Positions 8,376 to 16,559 of a stretch of 64,000 nucleotides of DNA are shown here, piece after piece. The stretch is from JACDER01 sp036394915 (GTDB taxonomy: Bacteria; Actinomycetota; Thermoleophilia; Gaiellales; Gaiellaceae): positions 1 through 64,000 of the forward strand of contig DASWEE010000120.1 of NCBI GenBank assembly GCA_036394915.1. The letters run 5' to 3'. The notes under the pieces were generated by a model. The model searched no databases. It saw only the letters and a list, made by a program, of their open reading frames with translations, and was not told the DNA's origin. The first letter of the stretch is position 1; every line of letters begins with the position of its first letter. Position numbers and translations under genes: made by a program.

Positions 8376-8652
8376 ATGGCAACCAGGAAGCAGGTCCAGC
8401 CGGCGAAGAGCAACGTCAAGAAGGCCCAGCGGGCCGCCAAGAGCAAGCGGACGATCGCGATCCTTCCGAAGAGCACCCGCCGCGAGCTTGGTCAGCAGGC
8501 TGCACGCGGACGGCAGCGCGGTGGCCGCCCGGGTCGCGCGCTCGAGGATCGGACCGGGAGCAGCTCTACGAGACGGCTCGGAAGCTGAACATCGCGGGCC
8601 GCTCGAAGATGGGGAAGTGGGCCTGATCGACGCGATTCGCAAGGCCCGCTGA
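8376..8652 (+). pseudogene. Rho_N-domain small protein gene with two frameshifts
   Basis: A good Shine-Dalgarno (GTAAGGA) precedes ATG 8376. The frame reads MATRKQVQPAKSNVKKAQ and RAAKSKRTIAILPKSTRR, up to ALEDRT. The natural continuation EQLYETARKLNIAGRSKMGK lies in the next frame, and LIDAIRKAR to a stop at 8652 in a third. Restoring one base near 8556 and one near 8622 yields a continuous Lys/Arg-rich protein ending in a Rho termination-factor N-terminal-like (SAP-like) domain of about 92 aa. Either the gene is decaying or the assembly lost two bases here. Confidence 0.55.
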
Positions 8653-8694
8653 GGTTCGGGCTCGACGAAGCCCTCCAAATCTGCAATTATTTCT

Positions 8695-8722
8695 TTGTTG
8701 CTCCTGCAGCCGGCGGAATAAT
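8695..8722 (+). promoter_or_regulatory. Possible promoter of the sigma factor gene
   Basis: In an AT-rich stretch between the decayed Rho_N gene and the sigma factor gene, TTGTTG (8695-8700), a 16-bp spacer and AATAAT (8717-8722) resemble -35 and -10 boxes. The start point would be near 8729, leaving a leader of about 75 bases. The first -10 position deviates from consensus, so this is tentative. Confidence 0.3.
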
Positions 8723-8805
8723 CGAGCCGCTGCGAGCGTTCTTATGTGTGCGGCCTGGCGACCGCGCGAAGCAAGGCGTCGCCGCCGCACGATCGAAGGA
8801 AGGAA

Positions 8806-9834
8806 GTGACTGAACTGAACGTTTTCGTTGACCTGCCCGTCCCCGAGTTTCTCGACGAGGTCGAGGAGCGCGGGACAATCGAGGAGAGCGCCCTCGAGGC
8901 GTTCGCGATCGAGCACGACCTCGGTGAGGAGGAGGTCGCGGCGCTGCGTGTCGAGCTCGAGGAGCGAGACGTCGAGATCGTCGCACCCGAGGCACGCCCT
9001 GCGGCCGTGCACTCCCACGTCCCCACCGATTCGCTGGGACTGCTCATGCGCGACGCCGGGCGCTTTCCGCTGCTCACCGCGGCCGAGGAGGTCGAGCTGT
9101 CGAAGCGCGTCGAGCGTGGCGACCGGGCCGCGAAGGAGCGGATGATCAACTCGAATCTCCGCCTCGTGATCTCGATCGCGAAGCGCTATCAGGGCCATGG
9201 CCTGCCTCTGGGCGACCTCGTCCAGGAGGGCGTGATCGGCCTCAACCGCGCCGTCGAGAAGTTCGACTGGCGGCGCGGCTACAAGTTCTCCACGTATGCG
9301 ACGTGGTGGATCCGCCAGGCATGCCAGCGGGCCGTCTCGAACCAGTCGACCACGATCCGCGTGCCCACGCACGTCCACGAGCGGCGGCTGAAGCTGTCGC
9401 GGGCGGCCACGCGGCTCGAGACGAAGCTCGGACGATCCGCGACGCGCGAGGAGCTGGCGGAGGCTTCCGGCCTCGAGCTCCGGCACGTCGAGGAGGCGCT
9501 CGACGCGGCCGACGCGCCCGTGTCCCTGAACCAGGGCATCGGCAACGAGGCCGACGGCGGCGAGCTCGGCGACCTGTTCGGCGATCCGTCCGCCAGCGAC
9601 CCGGCCGAGGAGGCCTCGGACGCCGTGCAGCGGCTCGAGGTGCGGCGGGCGCTCCAGCGCCTGCCGGAGCGCGAGCGCCGGATTCTCGAGCTCCGCTTCG
9701 GCTTCGACGGCGAGTCGGCTTCGCTCGAGACGATCGGCAAGGAGCTCGGGCTCACGCGCGAGCGCGTGCGCCAGCTCGAGGGGGCCGCGATGCGGACCCT
9801 CGCGGCCGAGCTCGATCTCGCCCGGGCGGCCTGA
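8806..9834 (+). CDS. RNA polymerase sigma factor, sigma70 (RpoD/SigA-like)
   Basis: 343 aa from GTG 8806, chosen because a purine-rich GAAGGAAGGAA precedes it and because the upstream extension from ATG 8746 would lie in the presumed leader. Regions in order: an acidic region 1.1-like N-terminus (about 1-70); region 1.2 (LGLLMRDAGRFPLLTAAEEV); region 2 with INSNLRLVISIAKRYQG, KFSTYATWWIRQA (the -10 contacts); region 3; region 4 helix-turn-helix LETIGKELGLTRERVRQLE. It is shorter than typical housekeeping RpoD and could be the primary or an alternative group 2 factor. Without the rest of the genome I leave the symbol blank. Confidence 0.9.
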   Translation: MTELNVFVDLPVPEFLDEVEERGTIEESALEAFAIEHDLGEEEVAALRVELEERDVEIVAPEARPAAVHSHVPTDSLGLLMRDAGRFPLLTAAEEVELSKRVERGDRAAKERMINSNLRLVISIAKRYQGHGLPLGDLVQEGVIGLNRAVEKFDWRRGYKFSTYATWWIRQACQRAVSNQSTTIRVPTHVHERRLKLSRAATRLETKLGRSATREELAEASGLELRHVEEALDAADAPVSLNQGIGNEADGGELGDLFGDPSASDPAEEASDAVQRLEVRRALQRLPERERRILELRFGFDGESASLETIGKELGLTRERVRQLEGAAMRTLAAELDLARAA

Positions 9835-9866
9835 TCCTCGCAGCACACGGCGGCTATCGTGCCGCC

Positions 9867-10622
9867 GTGTGCTTCGAGCTCGACTCGGTTCCGCCGATCC
9901 CCGTCATCGCCGGCGCGGCGGTCTCTCACGAAGACCTGGTCCTCGAGGCTCGCGACGGTAATCGTCTGGCCGCCTTCGAGGCGATCCTGGACGAGCCCGG
10001 CGCTGCCTGCGTCGTGATCCTTCCCGACGTCCGGGGTCTCTACAGCTTCTACGAAGAGCTCGCGCTGCGGTTCGCAGAGCGAGGGATCACGGCCGTCGCG
10101 ATCGACTACTTCGGCCGGACGGCCGGCGTCGGGAAACGGGACGACGACTTCGACTACATGGGACACGTCCAGCAGACGACCACGGCGGGCGTCCAAGCGG
10201 ACGTCGCTGCCGCCGTCGAGCACCTCCGTGCGCGCGGCTGCCGGTCCGTGTTCACGGTCGGCTTCTGTTTCGGCGGGCGCCAGTCCTGGCTCGCGGCCGC
10301 CTCCGGACACGGGTTGGCGGGCGCCGTCGGCTTCTACGGCTCTTCCGGCGACCGGGACGGCTCGCCGGGCCCGGCGAGCCTTGCAGCGGAGATCGACGCG
10401 CCGATTCTGGCGCTGCAGGCCGGTGCGGACCAGAACATCACGGCCGAGCACAACGCCGCCTTCGAGCAGGCCCTATCCGAGGCGGGGGTGGAGCACGAGA
10501 TCGTCACGTATGACGGCGCTCCGCACAGCTTCTTCGACCGGCGGCAAGCGGAGTTCGCGGAGGCGTCCGACGACGCCTGGGCACGAGTGGTCGCGTTCGT
10601 GGGACGGCACAGCTCCGCCTGA
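9867..10622 (+). CDS. Dienelactone hydrolase family protein
   Basis: 251 aa from GTG 9867, 33 bp after the sigma factor gene. An alpha/beta hydrolase of the DLH family: the nucleophile elbow is GFCFGG with Cys as nucleophile, the family hallmark, followed by a distal Asp (LALQAGADQNI) and the catalytic His in YDGAPHSFFDR. The upstream VVILPDVRGLYSFYEELALR is also typical. Members hydrolyse dienelactones or related esters in the cytosol; the true substrate is unknown. The short spacing suggests co-transcription with the sigma factor. A strong hairpin follows within 100 bp. Confidence 0.85.
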   Translation: MCFELDSVPPIPVIAGAAVSHEDLVLEARDGNRLAAFEAILDEPGAACVVILPDVRGLYSFYEELALRFAERGITAVAIDYFGRTAGVGKRDDDFDYMGHVQQTTTAGVQADVAAAVEHLRARGCRSVFTVGFCFGGRQSWLAAASGHGLAGAVGFYGSSGDRDGSPGPASLAAEIDAPILALQAGADQNITAEHNAAFEQALSEAGVEHEIVTYDGAPHSFFDRRQAEFAEASDDAWARVVAFVGRHSSA

Positions 10623-10715
10623 AACACGCCGCTAGATGCTGCCTGCAGTTTCCGATCTCAACCCGTATCCAGGCTCCGCGCTCCCGCCATGGGCTGCTTC
10701 AAGACTGTCTGACGG

Positions 10716-10742
10716 AAGGGGCCCGGTACCGCCGGGCCCCTT
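10716..10742 (+). terminator. Rho-independent-type terminator after the dienelactone hydrolase gene
   Basis: A perfect 11-bp stem, AAGGGGCCCGG paired with CCGGGCCCCTT, around a 5-base loop, followed by TCTCGTTTA. The GC-rich stem with a T-rich tail fits an intrinsic terminator for the sigma factor-DLH unit, ending about 65 bp before the cupredoxin gene. Confidence 0.7.
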
Positions 10743-10807
10743 CTCGTTTAATCCGCGGCGTCCGCGCCGTCGTAAGATCGCTGTAACCCCTTCGACAAAG
10801 GAGCATC

Positions 10808-11170
10808 ATGTTCCGAACACTCCTCGCCGGCCTCGTCGTGGTCGCCGCCTCTCTTGCGATCGCGTCCACAGCGCTGAGCCGCCCGGCTGTGACCACGCTC
10901 AACGGCACCGTCGGCCCCGCCTTCACGATCAAGCTGACCAAGGGCGGCGTGAAGGTCACGAAGCTCACGGCAGGCAAGTACAAGTTCAAGATCGCCGACA
11001 AGTCGAACGCCCACGACTTTTCGTTGAAGGGCCCCGGCATGAACAAGCACCTGACCGGCGTCGGCTTCGTCGGCAACAAGACCGTCTCGGTCACGCTGAA
11101 GAAGGGGAAGTACACGTACTACTGCTCGGTGCACCCCACGCTGATGAAGGGATCCTTCACCGTCAAATAG
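10808..11170 (+). CDS. Secreted cupredoxin (plastocyanin/azurin-like)
   Basis: 120 aa with a signal peptide (MFRTLLAGLVVVAASLAIAS) and a single blue-copper domain. The type 1 copper ligands are all visible: His in NAHDFSLKG, then Cys, His and Met in YYCSVHPTLMKGSF. Such proteins shuttle electrons outside the membrane. A good Shine-Dalgarno (AAAGGAGC) precedes ATG 10808. It stands alone after a terminator and converges with uppP, sharing 8 bp at the 3' ends. Its redox partner is not evident nearby. Confidence 0.88.
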   Translation: MFRTLLAGLVVVAASLAIASTALSRPAVTTLNGTVGPAFTIKLTKGGVKVTKLTAGKYKFKIADKSNAHDFSLKGPGMNKHLTGVGFVGNKTVSVTLKKGKYTYYCSVHPTLMKGSFTVK

Positions 11171-12032
11171 CGAAGTACAGCGTCGCGCCGAGCCCCGCGA
11201 GACAGCAGTAGACGGCGAACGGGATCAGCGTGTTCGTCTCGAAGAAGCGCATCAGGAACCGGACCGCCAGGTAGGCGGTGAGCGCGGAGAACAGGGCGCC
11301 GACGAGCGCCTGGCCGCGCACGCCGTCTCCCTGGTGCCCGAACAGCTCCGGCAGCTTGAGCACGGCGGCGGCGCCGATGATCGGCGTCGCCAGCAGGAAC
11401 GCGAACCGGGCTGCGTCCTTGTTCGAAAGCCCGACGAGCAGACCGCCGCCCATGGTCGCTCCCGAGCGCGAGAAGCCCGGGATGAGCGCGAGCGCCTGTG
11501 CGGCTCCGATGCCGAAGGCGCCGAGCCAACCCACCTGACGGGCAATGCGGGCGTCGTCGTCCTTCTCCACCTGCGCAGCGCGACGCCGTAGCACCTCGGC
11601 GCCGGCGAGCAGGAAGCCGTTCAGGATCAGGAAAATCGCCGCGGAGCGTGGTGACGCGAACACGTGGCGGAGCTTGTGCTCGAGCAGCAAACCGAGGAGC
11701 CCGGCTGGAATCGTCCCGATCACGAGCAGCCAGCCGAGCTTGGCGTCGGTGTCGTTCTCGGCGATCCCGCGGTCGCGGAGGCTCCGGCCGATCCCCTTGA
11801 CGATTCGCACCCAGTCGCGCCAGAAGAACCCGAGCAGGACGAGCGCGGTCGCGAGGTGCGTGGCGACGAGGAAGGTGATGAAGTAGCTGTCGTTCTGGTG
11901 GATGTTCCAGCCGAGCAGCCGCGGCAGGATCACGCTGTGGCCGAGGCTCGAGATCGGGAACAGCTCCGAGAATCCCTGCAGCAGTCCGAGCACGATCGCT
12001 TGCCCGTAGGAGATGAGCGAGGCGACGATCAA
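11163..12032 (-). CDS. uppP: Undecaprenyl-diphosphate phosphatase (UppP/BacA)
   Basis: 289-aa integral membrane phosphatase that recycles undecaprenyl diphosphate after peptidoglycan polymerisation. The two conserved catalytic regions are present: LGLLQGFSELFPISSLGHS near the N-terminus (family E-x3-E/PISS-H pattern, here with Q in place of the first acidic residue) and LIPGFSRSGATMG in the second half. About eight hydrophobic segments are predicted. The start ATG 12032 overlaps the stop of the small membrane protein by 4 bp (ATGA), so the two are coupled. Confidence 0.92.
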   Translation of the reverse strand: MIVASLISYGQAIVLGLLQGFSELFPISSLGHSVILPRLLGWNIHQNDSYFITFLVATHLATALVLLGFFWRDWVRIVKGIGRSLRDRGIAENDTDAKLGWLLVIGTIPAGLLGLLLEHKLRHVFASPRSAAIFLILNGFLLAGAEVLRRRAAQVEKDDDARIARQVGWLGAFGIGAAQALALIPGFSRSGATMGGGLLVGLSNKDAARFAFLLATPIIGAAAVLKLPELFGHQGDGVRGQALVGALFSALTAYLAVRFLMRFFETNTLIPFAVYCCLAGLGATLYFAI

Positions 12033-12274
12033 GAGGGACGTGCCGGCGCGCGACCGCGTCCGCTCTGGAACCAGGCGAAAACGAGCACCGCCAAGCCGAC
12101 GACGAGCGCCGCGATGCCGTGCTTGACGTGATGGTGGGTCGAGTGGGCCTCGTGGCCCGGGAAGAACCCGGGCAGCGATTTGGCGGGCTCAACCCAGTAG
12201 ACGATTGCGACCGCGATCAGCAGCAGTCCGACGATCACGGCGAGCGGGACGAGCAGGCGGGCGTACGAACGCAC
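12029..12274 (-). CDS. Small two-helix membrane protein coupled to uppP
   Basis: 81 aa with two predicted transmembrane helices (LLVPLAVIVGLLLIAVAIVY and IAALVVGLAVLVFAWF) separated by a short His-rich loop (HEAHSTHHHVKH). Its stop overlaps the uppP start. The His cluster could bind metal or sense pH. I do not recognise a named family, but small membrane partners beside uppP are seen in related genomes. Function unknown. Confidence 0.7.
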   Translation of the reverse strand: MRSYARLLVPLAVIVGLLLIAVAIVYWVEPAKSLPGFFPGHEAHSTHHHVKHGIAALVVGLAVLVFAWFQSGRGRAPARPS

Positions 12275-12310
12275 GGCCGCGGACGATAACCAACGGGCAG
12301 GCCGGGGCGG

Positions 12311-13354
12311 CTAGGGAAGCTGCAAGGGCCGGTTCGCGAGCTTGACCTGGACGGTGTGGCTCTGGCCGGCGCGCGTGTATGTGACCGAGATCGTGTCTCC
12401 GGGGTGCTTCGCCGCGATTGCGACCTGCAAACCCTGCGCGGAAGTGACCTTCCGTCCGGCGATCTCCGTGATCACGTCGCCGCTCCGTAGGCCGGCGGCA
12501 GCTGCCGGCATTCCAGGCACCACGGCGCCGATCCGCACCCCCTGGGCGGTCGTGTCGATCCTGACTCCGAGATAGGCGTGCTCGACCTTCCCGGTTGCGA
12601 GGATCTGCGAAACGACCGAGCGGACCGTGTTCGACGGGATCGCGAAGCCGACGCCCTCGTTGCCGCCCGAGTCGCTCTTGATCTGCGCGTTGACGCCGAC
12701 GACGCGGCCCTGTGTGTTGAGCAGCGGGCCTCCCGAGTTGCCGTGATTGATCGCGGCATCCGTCTGGATCGAGTCGTTGATCGCGAAGCCGTTCGGCGAG
12801 CTCATCTGGCGGTGAAGCGCACTAACGATTCCGCTCGTGACGGTCTCCTCGAGTCCGAACGGCGAGCCGATTGCGACGACGCTGTCACCGACGGAAAGCC
12901 CACCCGAGTCTCCGAGCGTGAGCGGAGAAACAACGGAACGCGGCGCGTCCACCTTGATCACGGCGAGATCGGTCGAGGGGTCGCTGCCGACCAAACGGGC
13001 GTCGTAGCTCGCGCCGTTCGAGAACCTCACCGAGATGCTGGAGGCGCCCGCGGCTACGTGCTCGTTGGTGATGATGTCTCCGCTCGCGTCGTAGACGAAG
13101 CCGGAGCCCTGCGACTGCTGACCGAACTGAGAGCTGACCGTGATCTCGACGACGCCCTTGTGGGCGCGCCGGTAGATCGCGCCGACCGAGAGGCCCGGCC
13201 CGCTAGCTGCCGGCTGGCCGTTCGAGACGGTGATCTGGCGGACGACGGTCTTGGTGCCGTCGTTCGAGAGCGCCGCGTAGGCAGCAACTCCCGCGCCCGC
13301 ACCGAGAACGAGCACCGCCCCGAGGACTGCGACAAAGGGGAGTGTTGGTTTCAT
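12311..13354 (-). CDS. HtrA/DegP-like serine protease with PDZ domain
   Basis: 347 aa, anchored by one N-terminal membrane segment (residues about 7-29), with a trypsin-like domain and one C-terminal PDZ domain. The catalytic triad is visible: His99 in TNEHVAAG, Asp129 in STDLAVIKVD, Ser207 in HGNSGGPLLN. HtrA proteins degrade or refold damaged proteins outside the membrane. The gene is divergent from the HExxH protein gene. The shared upstream region carries minus-strand TCTTAG elements facing htrA (reading CTAAGA at 13378, 13401 and 13412), suggesting control by the nearby two-component system. Confidence 0.93.
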   Translation of the reverse strand: MKPTLPFVAVLGAVLVLGAGAGVAAYAALSNDGTKTVVRQITVSNGQPAASGPGLSVGAIYRRAHKGVVEITVSSQFGQQSQGSGFVYDASGDIITNEHVAAGASSISVRFSNGASYDARLVGSDPSTDLAVIKVDAPRSVVSPLTLGDSGGLSVGDSVVAIGSPFGLEETVTSGIVSALHRQMSSPNGFAINDSIQTDAAINHGNSGGPLLNTQGRVVGVNAQIKSDSGGNEGVGFAIPSNTVRSVVSQILATGKVEHAYLGVRIDTTAQGVRIGAVVPGMPAAAAGLRSGDVITEIAGRKVTSAQGLQVAIAAKHPGDTISVTYTRAGQSHTVQVKLANRPLQLP

Positions 13355-13377
13355 GGGCTCGATGAGAGCAACGGTTC

Positions 13378-13462
13378 CTAAGAACCTGATGAAAATCCGG
13401 CTAAGAACACGCTAAGACTCTTCTTTCACACAGTTCTTACAGCTCTCTTACCCCGTTCTTAG
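13378..13462. promoter_or_regulatory. Divergent TCTTAG repeat array between htrA and the metallopeptidase gene
   Basis: Facing right: TCTTAC at 13435, TCTTAC at 13446 and TCTTAG at 13457, exactly 11 bp apart. Facing left (written CTAAGA on the plus strand): 13378, 13401 and 13412, spaced 23 and 11 bp. Tandem repeats one helical turn apart are the normal target of OmpR/PhoB-type response regulators. The same word recurs before the response regulator gene and after the kinase gene. Confidence 0.7.
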
Positions 13463-13479
13463 GGCAGGATGCGAGGCTC

Positions 13480-14526
13480 GTGCCCGACGTGAGGTTCCTC
13501 CTTTCCGCTGTCGCGGCCGCCGCCGTCATTGGATCGGCGGCGGCCGGGGCTCAGCCCGCGTCGACTCGGCTCGACGCTCCCCGGCTCTCGGAGATCGCGC
13601 GCGGCACGGCCTTTCGCGACGCGACGCTGCCGGCGTTCTCGAGGAAGGTCGCGGCGAGCATCCCGGAAACGTGGAGCTATCTGGACACGGTCGCCGGCGG
13701 ACAGACGGTTTCCATCCACTTGTCGAAGGTCATCTTCCCCACGAGCGACCCCGCAACCGCCCAGGAATGGGCGGACTTCTTCGGCAGCCTCGTTCACGGC
13801 TCCGAGCTCTCCCATCTGTCTGCCTACTTCTTGACCTCCACCGAGGTAGGACGTGTCTGCGGCGCGCAGGCGCTCGCCTGCTACGGGCAGGACCAGCTCT
13901 TCGCACCGGCTGAGGATCCTTCCTTCGAGCTCTCGTCGGAAGCCGTGGTCACGCACGAGTACGGGCATCACGTCGCCGCCCACCGCCGGAACAACCCGTG
14001 GGTGGCGATCGACACCGGCCCGAAGCGGTGGGCGTCGTACGAGCAGGTGTGCGCGAAGGCGGAAGCCGGCCAGTTCTACCCGGGCGCAGAGGACGAGGAG
14101 CACTACCAGCTCAATCCCGGCGAAGGCTGGGCGGAGACCTATCGCGTGCTGAACGAGCGCAGAGCGGGGCTGGTCGAGGCCCCCTGGCAGATCGTGACCA
14201 CCAGTCTCTATCCCGACTGGAGAGCCTTGACGCTGGCCGAGCAGGACGTGAGGTCTCCGTGGGCCAAGGCCACGACCAAGCTCCAAAAGGGCTCGGTCAA
14301 GAAGGCTCGGACCTTCATCGTCTCGACGCCGCGCGACGGCAGGATCAACCTGACGCTGCGCGCTTCGGCCAGTCTCCGGCTCGACCTGTTCGCGCCCTCC
14401 TCGAGGCGGCTCGGGCACTCGGCCGGCAAGGCCACGTCCCTCTCCGCCGAGGTCTGCGGCGAGCGGGCGCTGCGCGTGCGGGTCAGCGGTTCGGGCTCGT
14501 TTCGCCTCACGATCTCAAAGCCTTAG
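13480..14526 (+). CDS. Secreted putative zinc metallopeptidase (HExxH)
   Basis: 348 aa (or 345 from GTG 13489, which starts the signal peptide cleanly as MRFLLSAVAAAAVIG). Exported by a signal peptide cut near AGA at residue 24. The zinc-binding motif is THEYGHHVAAH (His159, Glu160, His163), with a downstream acidic NPGEGWAETYR that could give the third ligand. The last 80 residues resemble a beta-sandwich tail. Cysteines occur in pairs (127 and 134, for example). It is divergent from htrA and upstream of the two-component genes, so a role in extracytoplasmic protein turnover is plausible. The family is not known to me by name. Confidence 0.7.
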   Translation: MPDVRFLLSAVAAAAVIGSAAAGAQPASTRLDAPRLSEIARGTAFRDATLPAFSRKVAASIPETWSYLDTVAGGQTVSIHLSKVIFPTSDPATAQEWADFFGSLVHGSELSHLSAYFLTSTEVGRVCGAQALACYGQDQLFAPAEDPSFELSSEAVVTHEYGHHVAAHRRNNPWVAIDTGPKRWASYEQVCAKAEAGQFYPGAEDEEHYQLNPGEGWAETYRVLNERRAGLVEAPWQIVTTSLYPDWRALTLAEQDVRSPWAKATTKLQKGSVKKARTFIVSTPRDGRINLTLRASASLRLDLFAPSSRRLGHSAGKATSLSAEVCGERALRVRVSGSGSFRLTISKP

Positions 14527-14548
14527 CGCTTTCTTAGCCTCGCCATAG
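14521..14548 (+). promoter_or_regulatory. TCTTAG repeat array before the response regulator gene
   Basis: CCTTAG (14521), TCTTAG (14532) and CCATAG (14543) stand 11 bp apart, within 25 bp of the response regulator start at 14572; the array begins over the stop of the preceding gene. This matches the arrays at 13435 and 16554 and predicts autoregulation of the two-component operon. Confidence 0.65.
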
Positions 14549-14571
14549 AGTCATCGCGCACAATTGCTGCG

Positions 14572-15237
14572 ATGAAGATCCTTGTGGTCGACGATGAACG
14601 CGCGGTGCGCGAGTCCCTTCGCCGTGCGCTCGAGCTCGAGGGCTACGAGATCGAGCTCGCTCCCGGTGGCGAGGAGGCGCTGGAACGGATCGACGCGTCG
14701 GAGCCCGACGCGGTCATCTTGGACGTGCTCATGCCCGGCGTGGACGGAATCGAGGTCTGCCGGCGCCTTCGCAGCGCAGGGCGAAGCCTGCCCGTGCTGA
14801 TGCTAACCGCCAGGGACGCGGTCGAGAACCGGGTCGAGGGCCTAGACGCCGGGGCGGACGACTACGTCACCAAGCCGTTCGCGCTCGAGGAGCTGCTCGC
14901 ACGTCTGCGGGCGCTGCTCCGGCGCACCACCGGCGACGGGGCCATGCGCTTCGCCGATCTCGAGCTCGATCCGGGTACTCGGGAGGTTCAGCGCGGCGAC
15001 GAGCAGATCGAGCTGACGCGGACCGAGTTCGCGCTGCTCGAGCTGTTCATGCTCAACCCGCGCCAGGTGCTGACGCGCTCGATCATCTTCGAGCGCGTCT
15101 GGGGCTACGACTTCGGATACGCGTCGAACTCGCTCGACGTGTATATCGGCTATCTGCGGCGGAAGACCGAGGCGGGCGGGAAGCCGCGGCTGATCCAGAC
15201 GGTGCGCGGCGTCGGCTACGCGCTGCGAGAGCCGTGA
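14572..15237 (+). CDS. OmpR/PhoB-family response regulator (CutR/MprA-like)
   Basis: 221 aa: receiver domain (residues 1-115; phospho-acceptor Asp51 in VILDVLMPG, acidic pocket VVDDE, Lys101 in VTKPF) and a C-terminal winged-helix DNA-binding domain (TRTEFALLELFMLNPRQVL ... VRGVGYALRE). Its stop overlaps the GTG start of the kinase (GTGA), so the pair is co-translated. The 11-bp-phased TCTTAG arrays in three nearby promoter regions are the likely binding sites. The gene order and the linked HtrA gene recall Streptomyces CutRS or mycobacterial MprAB; assignment to either is inference. Confidence 0.92.
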   Translation: MKILVVDDERAVRESLRRALELEGYEIELAPGGEEALERIDASEPDAVILDVLMPGVDGIEVCRRLRSAGRSLPVLMLTARDAVENRVEGLDAGADDYVTKPFALEELLARLRALLRRTTGDGAMRFADLELDPGTREVQRGDEQIELTRTEFALLELFMLNPRQVLTRSIIFERVWGYDFGYASNSLDVYIGYLRRKTEAGGKPRLIQTVRGVGYALREP

Positions 15238-16559
15238 GTCTTCGCGCGCGTCTCACGCTGGTCGCGGCTGCCGCGGTCGCGCTCGCGGTCGTCGTTGCGT
15301 CCGTCGTCGTCTACTTCGTCGTCCGCGGACAGCTGCGCGGATCGGTGGACGACGCCCTTCGCGCGAGGCAGGTCGAGATCTCACACGAGCCGATCGAGCG
15401 GGTGTTCTTCGCTCCCGGAGAGGACTTCGGTGTCGGCGGGTACGTGCAGCTAGTCGGGGCCGATCACACCTGCCGGGGCCAGGGTCAGACCAACTGTTTG
15501 CTGACCGCCGGTCCGAAGGTGTTCGCGGTTGCCGGCGGAAAGAGCGGCCCGTACCTCTCCGACACCGACGTCTCCGACACGCATCTGCGCGTGCTCACGT
15601 TCCCCTACGCCCCAGGCTTTGCGGTCCAGGTCGCGCGCCCGCTGACCGAGGTCGACCGCTCGCTCTCGCGCATCCGGCTGTTCCTGGTCTTGATCGCCGC
15701 CGCCGGAGTCGCGGTCGCGGCCGCGCTCGGGCTGGCAGTCTCCCGCGCGACCCTTGCCCCCGTCCGTCGCCTGACCGGGGCGACCGAGAAGGTGGCGGAG
15801 ACAGGAGACCTCTCCGAGCGGATCGACGTCGAGGGACGTGACGAGCTCAGCCGGCTCGCCGGCAGCTTCAACACGATGCTGGCCGCGCTCGAGGAGTCGC
15901 GCCACGTGCAGCGCCAGCTCGTCGAGGACGCATCGCACGAGTTGCGGACGCCGCTGACGAGCCTGCGGACGAACATCGAGGTGCTTGCGAGCGAGCGGAC
16001 GCTGCCCGCGGGCGAGCGCGAGCGCCTGCTGTCCGACGTCGTCGAGCAGCTCGGCGAGATGACGGCGATCGTCGCCGAGCTGATCGAGCTCGCGCGCGGC
16101 GAGCAGCAGCCGGAGGAGGCGCAGGACGTCCGCCTCGACCTCGTCGCCGCGGACGCCGTCGAGCGCGCCCGCCGGAACAGCCCGGGCGTCGAGTTCAAGA
16201 CCGACCTCAGTGAGTCGCTCATTCGCGGCGTCCCGGCGACGATCGAGCGCGCGGTCGGAAACCTGCTCGACAACGCGGCCAAGTGGAGCCCGCCGGGCGG
16301 TGAGGTGGAGGTCGGCGTCCACGATTCCAGCGTGACCGTTCGCGACCACGGGCCCGGAATCGACGAGCAGGATCTCCCCTACGTCTTCGACCGCTTCTAC
16401 CGCGCCCGGTCGGCGCGCGAAATGCCGGGATCCGGCCTTGGCCTCGCAATTGTCAGGCAGGTCGCCGAGGCGCACGGGGGAGAGGTCGTCGCGGAGCGCG
16501 CCGAGGGCGGGGGAACGCGGATGATCCTGCGCCTGAACGGCCGGGAGCCCACGTCTTAG
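15234..16559 (+). CDS. Sensor histidine kinase with Cys-pair sensor domain
   Basis: 441 aa. Transmembrane helix at about 6-30; extracytoplasmic sensor about 31-145; second helix about 148-168; HAMP (RLTGATEKVAETGDLSERI); HisKA with phosphorylated His in DASHELRTPLTSL; HATPase with NLLDNAAKW, DHGPGI and GSGLGLAIV. The sensor holds exactly two cysteines (Cys80 and Cys88, spaced HTCRGQGQTNCLL), which could form a disulfide. The Streptomyces CutS sensor is reported to use an extracellular Cys pair to read the folding state of the secretome; the resemblance is suggestive. The stop codon TAG at 16557 lies inside the first TCTTAG element of the following array. Confidence 0.92.
   Translation: MSLRARLTLVAAAAVALAVVVASVVVYFVVRGQLRGSVDDALRARQVEISHEPIERVFFAPGEDFGVGGYVQLVGADHTCRGQGQTNCLLTAGPKVFAVAGGKSGPYLSDTDVSDTHLRVLTFPYAPGFAVQVARPLTEVDRSLSRIRLFLVLIAAAGVAVAAALGLAVSRATLAPVRRLTGATEKVAETGDLSERIDVEGRDELSRLAGSFNTMLAALEESRHVQRQLVEDASHELRTPLTSLRTNIEVLASERTLPAGERERLLSDVVEQLGEMTAIVAELIELARGEQQPEEAQDVRLDLVAADAVERARRNSPGVEFKTDLSESLIRGVPATIERAVGNLLDNAAKWSPPGGEVEVGVHDSSVTVRDHGPGIDEQDLPYVFDRFYRARSAREMPGSGLGLAIVRQVAEAHGGEVVAERAEGGGTRMILRLNGREPTS

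Noticed and set aside
13355..13480. CRISPR-like short repeats (CTAAGA/TCTTAC)
   Set aside because: Units are only 6-8 bp with 11-bp period and no spacers; they fit regulator binding sites, not CRISPR.
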